Assembly: GCA_028565635.1 (NCBI GenBank)
Contig: JAOXYB010049758.1
Coordinates: forward strand, 1 to 11,854
Direction: 5' to 3'
DNA length: 11,854 nt
From: Phoronis ovalis
Taxonomy: Eukaryota > Phoronida > Phoronidae
The translations under genes were made by a program, and so were the position numbers. Below are positions 1 to 8,685 of this stretch, piece after piece. Below the pieces are notes generated by a model. It saw nothing but the letters and a program-made list of their open reading frames with translations. It did no database searches and had not been told where the DNA came from. Positions within the stretch are counted from its first letter, which is position 1, and every line of letters begins with the position of its first letter.

Positions 1-72
1 TACGCAAAAGAAATACTAGTACATAAAGAATTAAACCTGCTGTGTAGTCAATTTGTACAATATCCTTCTTAC

Positions 73-252
73 ATGTTGCAATGCCAGTAACTCCCTTCAG
101 CAACTTCCACGCCTTTTCTAGCGAAGGTGGATCCAGATTGTGTAATAGCCAAACCACTGACATGCGATTTATTTTCACCATGTGCTATGCTTGTTTCAAA
201 ATTCCACGCTACAGGATTTTCTACCAGTGGCACCTTATGAGCTGCATTCACG
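73..252 (-). CDS. Gene A exon 8, last exon inside the window
   Basis: One hundred and eighty bases, entering in phase 2 (split Ser) after TCGTTTATAG and leaving in phase 2 at CAACAT|GTAAGA. It codes for VNAAHKVPLVENPVAWNFET, a Ser/Gly-rich middle, and GVEVAEGSYWHCN. The W-N-F-E and H-C-N pieces fit the family's N-(I/V)-E and H-x-N-x-Y positions. A second in-frame acceptor (CATGTCAG, exon from 156) would remove 32 codons including WNFE, but it lacks a pyrimidine tract, so the longer form is preferred. Bases 1-72 are the start of intron 8. Confidence 0.8.
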
Positions 253-3200
253 CTATAAACGATGAAGTATATTACAAATAGACAAAGAACCCAATACTAA
301 TAAAATTTAGTAACTATACGGAACAACAAAACACCAAAATTGTTAATAATCCAATGGTAAGATGGTAGAACTACTACCACACCAAGCTTTAAATGTCACC
401 TAGTGTACTGGCTAACTCGTCTCATTTATAGCTTCAGATTACTTATGGAATTCATGTGCAGGATTCCACTTCTATTCAAAGAATCGACACATTCGAGTGT
501 TTTATCACCAGATGTAGTTCTTTGTTCTGTAGGTGAAAGAAAGAGAAAAGCCGGGAAAAACCGAGTCTTATCCCTGATATATAATTCGTGAACAACAATT
601 TGCAGCAAAGTCGAGTTAAAAAAATAGGTGTATTAAATAAATGAAGCTATATGCAGTCTAGTAACATATAATGCAAACATTTTTGGTCTGCCGTACGTAC
701 CTCTCCCCATAGCTGGTGCCATATCCATCATCTTGTAAAATGTTGAACACTTCGTTAATTGATTTTGCGCGAAATAATGCCCTTAGGGTAAAAACTCTGG
801 CTGAAAATTAATGTTATCATATGAATATTAATATCAATATATATTAATATATATTAATATATTATAATTAATGCTTACTTTGTGTTTCACGCTGTAATAT
901 TTACAAGTTTCTTATTTGTAACGGTAACTCTGGGAGTAGACAATGTGTTTTCAAAAATATGGTACTTACGAATTTTTCGCCGAGCTGCCACCCTTGGATA
1001 CACGGCGTTGTGACTAAGAACAATTGCCGAATCATTGAAACCAAAAGCATGACCAGGCAAGTGGCCTAAAACAATTTCGTATGCAAGTAGGTGAAATATA
1101 TAAAATGGTATGGAATTACAATGCACTTTTGTTATCGGATATAACATTTACTGATAACCTGCCCAAAACTCAAATTTATTGCTGACTTTGGGGTGTGGCT
1201 AGCGTTAAATACTTTAATATTGTATTTAATTGAAACGAGTATTGAAGAAATTAGCTTATTAGCTTATATATGTTAGTCGTCAACATCTTACAAGATGATG
1301 GATATGGCACCAACTACGGAATGAGGTACGGTATGCATAGATGGTTTAATACTGTTGTAGGTGTATGGAACTATGTAGTACACGTCTTGCGATAATGAGA
1401 TAATACTACTATGCAATAAGTTGCAAATGGACAATCCAGGAAGCGCAAACTGTTTTCTACATAGGATTAAATCCGTACTTTTAAATTATACTATTCTGCT
1501 GTTAAAAACGGTCAAAATTGACGCTTTAAACCTAAGCACTTTAAGCTGAAAGATAAAAGATAAAATTATCCCACAGGATAAAAGCTGATGCAATGCATTT
1601 TAAAATCTAAAATCGATGGAATTATTACCAGTAGATGAAGTTTTTGCCCGCCAGGCGGTCTTTAGTCGTCCGTTACAAAATAACATTAGGACAAGGTCAT
1701 CCGCACCAAATAGCGACGGGACTGTTTCATAAGGCTGTTTATTTGTTAGTAGATATTTAAGCGGAATACCTGACCATCTAGTATTTGTTACTGTTTAGGA
1801 GAACGAGAAAATCGACGTGTCCATCTCCAAATACTACAGCTTCAAGAAACGTGAACATTCTACGAGTGCACCAACAGTACAAAAGCATTTTTTCATTCAA
1901 TAGTATTCTAACAGATATTTGACCATATATGTCCGTAAAAGTTGGTATAATTTTGTATTAACATATAATCATTTTTTAATTTATTAGCTATCATAGATAA
2001 AATAACTGCTGACAGTCGGAATGTTCAGTTACCTGGAGCTACGAACGCAGTGAATTTCTCTACATGATCAACTTTATTATCTTCAGCATAAATTTTGGCA
2101 TTGACTATGTAACATCTGTTTTCGGCCAATGGTGATGAGTCTTCTGTATGTCCTATTGCAATCTAGAAGTTGGTAGTTGTCACAAAAAAAATAAATGTAA
2201 GAATTTATATTAAATACGACATGTACTGCAACAACCATATTGCAAAGTCGCCTTAATTTGTTTATAATAAATTTATGTAAAAATAATACAGAAAATGATT
2301 TTTGAAATTTGAATCTCGCAGTCTTTCTAGCCTTAAAACAAAACACTGTTAGGTTATACTAACTTAAACTGTTTGGTAACAATGACCTTCTAATAACTGG
2401 TAACTTTTTAAATAGTGATTTATATATGTTGGCCCGTACGGAGTAACAGATGGTTTCAATTTCTTAGAATTTGTGTGTTTCTATTATGATATATAATTTC
2501 ATATGTGAAAATTAAATTACTATGCGATTTGTTTGATAGAAAAATGGGTTGGCAGTTTTAAAACTTCGGAAATCCCTAAGTTCAAAATTTGCATACCTCG
2601 ATCTTGCGTAGTACGCGCGTGACATGTACTTAAATACTTAAACTTTCGGATCCTATAAACGTAACAATTCTTACCACGCCTGGATTATTTATGATGATAT
2701 CTGTACAACCATCAGGATAAGTTGGGTTTCCATCTTTTAGCGATAAGAACTCGTTTGCCAGATGTAAACCAAATAACTGAAAAGTAACGATAACAATTTA
2801 TGCACTAACGGTTTTAGTCATAATAATTACAGTAGTTTATCTTTGGGTCAAATGTATGCAATTAAACAAATAGAATGGAACAAAAACAGAAGAGAGAACA
2901 GCACGTTTTACTTAACAAAATGTTTTACAAATTACCATATGCCAATAAGAAATCTACTATGTAAAAATAATGGTAAACATTTGAAATAGTTTTTGCACAG
3001 TATTAAAACAAAATTTGCTTGCTTGCAAATCGATAATTTATAACTTTCGTGATTGATTTTATGTCCAATTCGTTGCGATTGTTGTCTCCCGCAACAAAGA
3101 CTAGCTTACATTTTTGAACGGGATGTCGGCACCTTTAGCCATTCCTTCCATCTCTTGTACATACTCGGGAAAAGCCTTGTTGCTGATTTCTAAATATTCC

Positions 3201-5912
3201 GTGTAAGCCTAAAACAAATACAAACATGAAAATCAATTAACGTAATATTATTATAAATATCTCGATGTACTCAGAGTTTCATGTACTTCCACTAAAAATG
3301 TACTAAAACAGTGTTCTACAAAATATCTGTGTACGTACGAGTTTATCAAACGTGTACAGCAAGATAAGGAAAGAAATAGACTGGACTGAAGTTGGTATCA
3401 TTATACTTTTTTTTCTCAAATTGCCTAAAGTTATGGGAAATGTTTCTACTTTTTTCAACTGTAACTTATATTTAGCCACATATAAATCCATATATACATG
3501 TATAATTAATGATTCCTTAGCCTACATAGACAGGCTAGGGAAGAAACTGGGACGCTGTGTGCGGACTTGATTTCAAGGATATCATTTACAGAATTATCCC
3601 ATACTTTACAATTGCTAACCTGATTTCCTTCCTCAGTTTCCAAATAGGGTAGAACTAAATTTTTCAACTCCTCATTTTCTGAGTGGTATCCTTGAATTTC
3701 AGCTCTAAAATGTTTGCCCTGCAAAATGTTACCTTTAGTGCTGTAAACAACTGCGACAGACATCAAATACATGGACCACCTGTCAGTAACATAAGGAATA
3801 AGGAAGTTCTTAATTTGTTACGTGACCCCTTTTAAAAATAATTTGTTTCTGTTCATGAATGCATACATAAATAAACTAATAAATAAAATCAATCAATGGA
3901 TCTGTTACATGTCTCATATATCTAACTATTTTTTAAAACAATGTAACGTCCGTAATGACTGTAAAATGTTCATATACTGCAAATGTGCAAGATCCTACAA
4001 GTCAGCAATGTTTTTATACATCTATGGCAATTCTATCCAATTCCTTTTAAAACCATGAGGATATTTTGATTTGAGTCGGTCTTCGTTGTAAACTTTTCAA
4101 CCTTCAAATGCAACAGACCACGAATTTTTTTTCCTAATGTCGATCATCCTAAAGAAATTACAATGTAGAGTGAAGGTAAATAATTTTCTATTATCAACTA
4201 CTTTTCGTTGCTCGCGCGTATATATTTTATTCCCTTTCACGCCTGATATTGTCATATTTTTATGTGAAATAATAAACGGACTGATACACTACAACGGACT
4301 AACTGACTAAAGTAACAAACTAACGGAGTAAAACGAATTTAGTATTTAATTATTAAATAATCTGTCTTCTTAAATATTTTTATTACAAAACAAATCAATG
4401 CGGAGATTGTAATTTAATATAAAAAATACGAAGAATCATTCTCGATTAATTACGCTCATGTAGCAATTTTGCTGCACCCGTGAAAAATTATACTTTATAT
4501 TCAATCTCAAGAGAAACCGTACCAAAAAATCACATCCAATAACTTCAACAAAGCGTTTGTCACATTGTTTTAACTTTCAATAGAGCATTTTCCGCATTTT
4601 CCCCGGCTAAATGCGTGAGAAACGCAAAATTTTAAAGCACATTACTATCACGTGACTCGACTGATATATCGAAACAACACTGCACAGCGTCGAATGCTAC
4701 ACACGTCGATCGGGTCGCTCGTCTGTGGTTCATACGGTAAAATTTCTTTATATCGATTTAAAATTATTCTTTTGATAGTGGAATGGGCTGCTTAAAAATC
4801 GATACCTTTTTTGTCGAACTTTACAAGCCATCAAACTTACAAACTTGTTTGGCTCGGATTTTAACGTGAAGTAACCGATAAATGTGACGATGATATAATT
4901 TTGGCAAGTTTTGCAAATTAGTTTAATATTACTACAAGAAATTACTTTATTCTTATAAAACAATAAGAAGTTTATCTGGTGCCCCATCTGGTGTAAATAT
5001 TCAGGTGATTATTAGCTGTGTTTTTTTGCTAGTTCGCTTTACTCCGCTAGTCTATTAAAATTTATCCCGCAGTCCGCTGATTAAAATTGACCTTTAAAAT
5101 CTCATTCATTCACCGTTCACGTGGACGAACTTATTCACGATTCACCAGCTAATTTCAGCTGCTTTCACCATCCACCCATTCCCCATTCACGCAAAAGGTA
5201 TACACTCCCCTTTAACTAGCAATAAACTCCGGGACCGCGGATACTATATAGTACAAGTAACCCCCCGAGTAACCCATTACAGCAATATCATTTCAATTGC
5301 CATTTAATTGAAATAACACATATTCTATCTCATTCACTATCCTAAACTATGCCACCCGAAATCGCAACCCTAAATACCTAAATTCCCATTTAACAACGCT
5401 ACCACCCATACATCCTGACGGATTTTCAACATCAATGTGCTAAAAAAAAGGAAAGTGCGCATCGAAAATTGGGATTGAAAAGCTTCAATACAATCTTGAA
5501 ATTAAAAAGCGGCTTCATTATAGTCAACAAGCGGAATTATCTATTAACGAGAAGCCTTTTCAATAATCTGCATCGGCAATCGTCATACAATTAATTATAA
5601 TTCCTTCAAAAACATGTATTTCTTACAACGTAATGTCCACTGACTGTCATGTAGGGGGATGAAGTAAATCAGTTTCTTGGTTCTATAAACATCTAGTACC
5701 TTCATCACTAATATAGTTATCACTTCTTTATTATAAATTCAAACATCCTAATAACAATGTTTTAAAACAATATAACTGCAGATAAATCAAAACAACAATT
5801 TTATTCCGCTGTCGTTATAATTCTACCTTTGCAGTATTTAATAAATAGGTCATACCGTTTGAAAGCCAACTTCAAAATATGTACCAACTGTGTCGAGTAC
5901 AGGAATAGGCAT
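73..5912 (-). CDS. Gene A: Tan/AAT-family (peptidase C45) Ntn hydrolase, 8 exons, 3' end outside window
   Basis: Spliced gene with exons 5912-5856, 3718-3620, 3208-3110, 2776-2675, 2162-2033, 1065-970, 800-701 and 252-73. All junctions are GT-AG and phases run on without a break (0,0,0,0,1,1,2, then 2 into the missing exon). The join gives about 287 residues with no stop. Seen: N-terminal DTVGTYFEVGFQTGK, a helix with FPEYVQEMEGMAKGA, then PDGCTDI with Gly108-Cys109, GHTED with Asp127, and GHLPGHAFGFN. Known of the family: AAT-type Ntn hydrolases cut themselves at Gly-Cys and use the freed Cys as nucleophile; from memory the Cys-to-Asp spacing of 18 equals that of the fungal acyltransferase. 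Drosophila Tan, of similar total length, hydrolyses N-beta-alanyl-dopamine and carcinine. The substrate here is unknown, and beta-alanyl amine hydrolysis is only an inference. No clear signal peptide is visible. A paralogue lies upstream on the same strand. Family call firm; start codon less so. Confidence 0.85.
701..800 (-). CDS. Gene A exon 7
   Basis: One hundred bases, entering in phase 1 and leaving in phase 2 (GAGAG|GTACGTACGG). The acceptor is TTAATTTTCAG. It codes for (P)RVFTLRALFRAKSINEVF and then NILQDDGYGTSYGE. The R-x-x-L-x-A-x-S-I-x-E pattern is typical of this part of the family. The last 47 bases and the donor have an antisense twin at 1279-1330. Confidence 0.9.
820..872. repeat. 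AT-only simple repeat in intron 6
   Basis: Between exons 6 and 7 of gene A the sequence is almost only A and T, with two identical adjacent 10-mers (ATATATTAAT at 841-850 and 851-860) and further ATATTA units on both sides. It is close to self-complementary and could form hairpins. It starts about 20 bases from the exon 7 acceptor. Confidence 0.8.
970..1065 (-). CDS. Gene A exon 6
   Basis: Ninety-six bases, phase 1 at both ends. The acceptor is GAAATTGTTTTAG and the donor AAAATTC|GTAAGT. The split Gly joins to HLPGHAFGFNDSAIVLSHNA, giving the family's (A/P)G-x-LPG-x-x-x-G-(F/Y)N motif followed by the beta-strand S-x-N-x-x-(F/Y)P. Confidence 0.9.
1279..1330 (+). pseudogene. Antisense partial copy of gene A exon 7 with its splice donor
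   Basis: On the plus strand, inside intron 5 of gene A, 52 bases match the end of exon 7 and its donor (747-696, minus strand) at 45 positions by eye. The exon part reads VNILQDDGYGTNYGM and then ends AG|GTACG exactly as exon 7 does. Three of the seven differences fall at third positions and are silent. No acceptor and no other family exon was found on this strand nearby, so it is an orphan exon fragment, probably from an inverted duplication. Function unlikely. Confidence 0.75.
2033..2162 (-). CDS. Gene A exon 5, carries the conserved H-x-E-D motif
   Basis: One hundred and thirty bases, entering in phase 0 and leaving in phase 1 (CCA G|GTAACT). The acceptor is CTACCAACTTCTAG. It begins IAIGHTEDSSPLAENRCYIV and ends VEKFTAFVAPG. 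The GH-x-ED segment follows the catalytic Cys by about 15 residues. Asp127 sits 18 residues after Cys109, the spacing I recall for the fungal family member's active-site Asp. Confidence 0.9.
2675..2776 (-). CDS. Gene A exon 4, carries the Gly-Cys autocleavage site
   Basis: One hundred and two bases, 34 codons, phase 0 at both ends. The acceptor is TTACTTTTCAG and the donor GGCGTG|GTAAGA. It starts LFGLHLANEF and contains TYPDGCTDIII. Gly108-Cys109 in the joined protein is the expected self-cleavage bond, and Cys109 would be the N-terminal nucleophile of the beta chain. No substitution is seen at this site, so the gene looks catalytically competent. Confidence 0.9.
3110..3208 (-). CDS. Gene A exon 3
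   Basis: Ninety-nine bases, 33 codons, phase 0 at both ends. The acceptor is TTTGTTTTAG and the donor AAAAAT|GTAAGC. It codes for AYTEYLEISNKAFPEYVQEM and then EGMAKGADIPFKN. The FPEY-x-x-E-(I/M)-x-GMA-x-GA pattern is strongly characteristic of Tan/AAT-type proteins just before the catalytic region. Confidence 0.9.
3620..3718 (-). CDS. Gene A exon 2
   Basis: Ninety-nine bases, 33 codons, phase 0 at both ends. The acceptor is ACATTTTGCAG and the donor AATCAG|GTTAGC. It begins GKHFRAEIQGYH, which completes the family's GF-x-x-G-(R/K)-x-F motif begun on exon 1, and runs to LPYLETEEGNQ. The reading frame stays open past both splice sites, so a naive open reading frame looks longer (3772 to 3506) than the real exon. 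Confidence 0.85.
3719..5855 (-). other. Intron 1 of gene A
   Basis: This 2.1 kb intron is the longest in gene A. I see no family exon, tRNA or other coding signal in it on either strand. At 5101-5190 the plus strand is rich in C and T with recurrent ATTCAC/TTCAC words. Two E-box palindromes occur (TCACGTGA at 4648-4655 and CACGTG at 5118-5123). The part next to exon 1, from about 5612, is shared with the second first-exon copy near 10.3 kb. Confidence 0.6.
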
Positions 5913-6010
5913 TTTTCCCGTTAACCTGCGATAAAAAACACAGCAGTTCTTTGTCCTTAAAGGTGTGGTTTTATTCTTATCTATTAAATCTGTCTGTGAT
6001 ATTTCAGGAG
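5612..6010 (-). repeat. Direct repeat, left copy (exon 1 of gene A with flanks)
   Basis: This stretch aligns with 10275-10620 in the same orientation with many indels. The best-kept parts are the exon 1 coding bases, the block starting TGACTGTCATGTAG (5641; 10309 in the other copy), and a 5' flank block ending near TGTGATATTTC. It contains intron 1 sequence, exon 1 and about 90 bases upstream of the exon. The pattern is that of an old segmental duplication of the gene's 5' end, not of a named transposon. Ends are approximate. Confidence 0.7.
5856..5912 (-). CDS. Gene A exon 1 (start exon, 19 codons)
   Basis: Codes for MPIPVLDTVGTYFEVGFQT and ends at donor ACG|GTATGA in phase 0. The ATG at 5912-5910 follows AAAA, a reasonable initiation context. 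A pyrimidine-rich acceptor (TTTTTTATCGCAG) ends at 5926, so 5925-5913 may be the tail of a 5' UTR carried on this exon. If so, transcription starts further right. The frame is open from 5924 to the ATG, so an upstream start in another exon cannot be excluded. The Gly-Thr-Tyr-Phe/Tyr-x-x-Gly-Phe pattern is the usual N-terminal signature of this family. A second copy of this exon lies at 10552-10460. Confidence 0.75.
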
Positions 6011-7029
6011 TACGTGTCGATGTCGATATATAGTAATGATGTTACACATGTATATACTGTAGCGCGTATGGTATACATGACTATCTCCCTGTATATACAA
6101 ACGAACACCACTTAGGTCATGTTTACATTAAAGCCTCATCGCCGAATAGGCTGATCCCAGGGTCAGCTAATGACGGTAATGACATCAGAGTCAGAGTCAG
6201 ATGAAGCTTAGGTACCATTGTTGATACTAGTTTTTATGGAATATAGTTAGGGTTTTACATTTATTGTTATTATGTATTCACTGTATAATATGCACTGTAG
6301 ACTGACGGTAGTATACACTTTCATCTTGCACATGTAATTCAAGTGTCTATTATTACTGTAAATAAATATATATTATTATTATGTTAGACTACTTGGAAGA
6401 GGTACCATGGGTTGGGATCAAAGCTAGCATAACATTACCACAACACGGATGCACCTACTGGTGTATTTTATGGCTGTGATAATAATAACGTATAATATGT
6501 GATACATTTTTCAGTTAATTAATTACTTATCTCGTCATGAATGCAGTATATGTAAGATACAATGATGTATAATTTTAGTTTCAATACAAGTCTATATATA
6601 CTGACACCGAGATCCCGGGACTGAGACAAGTAGTCACGAGGCAAGGAGTCATTAACAACTTCACATTGAATTAATAATCTGGAAAAGATAAAACTTAAAA
6701 TTCAGCTGTTACAGAACGGTGTTTGGTATTGAAATAGTTTATTATTCGAAATATACAAGTTAAAATGATTTTTACATTTTCTGTAGAAATCAACATTTCA
6801 TTTTCTTATCAAACTCAAACGTCTTCTTTGTATCTATGATGATGAACAATCCTATTACTGTCCATTATGTATTTAGGCTTTCTGTTTCTTTGCTTAGTTA
6901 CATTCTTATATCAGAAGACAGAAAAGGATGGTTAAGAAACAGAGTAGGGATATCCTATTAACTAATTATATTTGCACTCAGTGACTCCGCATAATTTTAA
7001 ATTGCTTTAATTAATGTTTTAATTGAGTT
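5926..7029. other. Non-coding stretch upstream of gene A exon 1
   Basis: Likely holds the 5' UTR or promoter of gene A, but no TATA box or start element can be assigned with confidence. Small items seen: the plus strand has TCAGAG-type 6-base repeats at 6185-6203, next to a CRE-like TGACATCA at 6180-6187, and an AT-rich (TTA)n tract near 6368-6382. Nothing coding is supported on either strand. Confidence 0.5.
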
Positions 7030-7565
7030 ACGGCAATGAACTTTAATAGGTAGGTTAATTGAACAATTATTTTTTGATTGATTATGTAATAATGATCAAG
7101 GTCATCACCAGAGGCCGCCACATGAAGGTTTACCTTTTTCTTTATTATTACAGCAGTGTTTAAGATAGAGTAGTGAAATTTGGTAGACAATGTAAATGAA
7201 CAATAATCAATTAATTTATTACGTAATAGTGAACAAAATCACATCCAGAGGTCGCTACGTTAAATATACGTTTTTATTTATAACTCTAATAATTTTTGAG
7301 AAAGTGTAATGGAAATTGGTGGACAGGTTAAGTAAATAATTACCTTGTAATTGGTTAAGTAAAAATGAACAGGTCACCGCAAGGGACTGTCCAGGACATC
7401 AAATTTTCTGTTACTTATAAATCCCATAGTGTTGATGATAGAGTAATGAAACTTGGTGGATAAGTTAACTGAATGATAACCTTTTAATTTATTACGTAGT
7501 TGACAAGGTCACCACCAGGGGCCGACACATGACAGTATATGTTTTTAATTATAACTCGAGTTGCC
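7030..7565. repeat. Diverged tandem repeat array, period about 135 bases, just under 4 copies
   Basis: A landmark of the form GGTCA(T/C)CACCAGAGGCCGCCACATGA recurs at about 7100, 7236, 7372 and 7507, that is every 134 to 137 bases. Between landmarks each unit has a poly-T/ATAACT block, a GTAATGAAA-TTGGTGGACAGGTTAA block and an AATTTATTACGTAATAG-like block. The first and last units are partial. Units differ at many positions, so the array is old. It looks like a minisatellite or the tandem core of a non-autonomous mobile element; I cannot name the family. Confidence 0.75.
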
Positions 7566-7587
7566 AGAAGACGAAAATGAATGAGCC

Positions 7588-7621
7588 CCGTATTTCGGTA
7601 TACCGATAACGAAATACACGG
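7588..7621. repeat. Inverted repeat with a palindromic centre
   Basis: CCGTATTTCG pairs with CGAAATAC-A-CGG across a short loop, with one unpaired A. The left arm overlaps a perfect palindrome CGGTATACCG (7596-7605). It lies directly after the 135-base array, so it may be the end structure of the same element. Just beyond, TCGTAGCG is repeated twice in tandem (7641-7656). Confidence 0.5.
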
Positions 7622-7743
7622 ACTAACGGCGGAGCCAACGTCGTAGCGTCGTAGCGTTTTAATCGAAAACTAATGGCAGTATTATGGTATGTCGATAAAG
7701 AAATGTTCGTTTCAATATATTTTAATATTTTAGCCGGAACGCC

Positions 7744-8034
7744 ATGATAGTTACAGCAAGACAGCGAAAGAAATACAAATCAAAAAAAGCAAATGAATCC
7801 AAGGAACTTTGTCAAAGAAAATTATAGTTTGCAAATATAATGCACAAAACGAAAACTTGTGGAGGCAGAGAGTGAAAAAAGAAAATTATATTTTGGAAAG
7901 AAAATGCGTGCCTTAATAAGGCAAAAAACAAAAAATAATAAACGAGTGAAAGCTTGTAGGCAAAAGAAAAAATAAAAATCAATTTGAGTGCATAGATGCC
8001 ATGAAAATGTAAACAATTTTATGAAAAAACATGA
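7744..8034 (+). other. A-rich stretch, possibly a decayed Lys-rich coding fragment
   Basis: The plus strand is strongly A-rich. From an ATG at 7744 one frame reads TARQRKKYKSKKANESKELC and keeps a Lys/Arg-rich, evenly spaced composition through at least nine stop codons up to 8034. Two segments look related to each other (AAGAAAATTATA ... AACTTGTGGAGGCA from about 7816, and AAGAAAATTATA ... AGCTTGTAGGCA from about 7879). This could be the remains of a repetitive basic protein, or simply low-complexity sequence. I do not recognise a family. Confidence 0.3.
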
Positions 8035-8040
8035 CAACAA

Positions 8041-8114
8041 TATATTTTTAAATATATTAAATATGTTTTAAATATATTTAAAATATATTTTTATTCTTTA
8101 AAAAGAATGAAAAA
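8041..8114. repeat. AT-rich low-complexity tract with an inverted repeat
   Basis: Runs of AAATATATT-like words fill 8041-8095. At its right edge TTTTTATTCTTT faces AAAGAATGAAAAA (about 8088-8114), an imperfect hairpin. No coding content. The following stretch, 8115-8685, also shows nothing I can support beyond an E-box palindrome (TCACGTGA, 8509-8516) and the 3' flank of the receptor gene. Confidence 0.5.
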
Positions 8115-8685
8115 GAAATGATTTGAGCATTCAATTGCTTTATGTTATTATTATTATGTTAGTGTCATGTACACATGCACACATGACCTAGCATAAGAAA
8201 TCACTTAAAAATGAAAATATGATTATGTTTTCTAGTTTTGTTGAGAATTTGAGAGCCACATCTGGTTTAAAACGAAAGTTATAGTAATTTATGTGCAACC
8301 CTATCAAGTTTAAGTTAGCGCAATACATGTTCCGCAGTGGTGCGCGAGTATCTGACGCAACGTCATGTAGGTATGTGATAGACGTGATAAAGCTTCAATT
8401 GTTAGAAATAACAATATATAAGCAAATTCCATTTTGAAATTGAAAAAAAATAAAAGTTCAGATATCACTAATTAATAATGAGTGTTAATGTATTTTCTGA
8501 CACATCCATCACGTGACACTAACGTTGTACGTAGATGAACAATCTGGTATGTCTTTGGTATATACAGTTTCATTATCGCATCCATGTACTGTTTATATTT
8601 ACTGTATTTTCCTGTATTTCCATGGAAACCTGACTGTTCACACTATCCAATGCATGGACATGTCCCTAGTTATTAATACCGTAAT

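Noticed and set aside
2083-2346. 87-codon minus-strand open frame over exon 5 of gene A
   Set aside because: It is in a different frame from the supported exon; the spliced frame carries the family motifs.
73-3718. Gene A as a phospholipase B-like (LAMA) protein
   Set aside because: Both are Ntn hydrolases with a Cys after self-cleavage, but FPEY...GMA-x-GA, DGCTD, GHTED and GHLPG fit the Tan/AAT group, and about 389 residues is shorter than the phospholipase B-like proteins.
3822-4058. 78-codon plus-strand open frame in intron 1
   Set aside because: Cys/Tyr/Asn-rich reading typical of AT-rich non-coding DNA; no motif.
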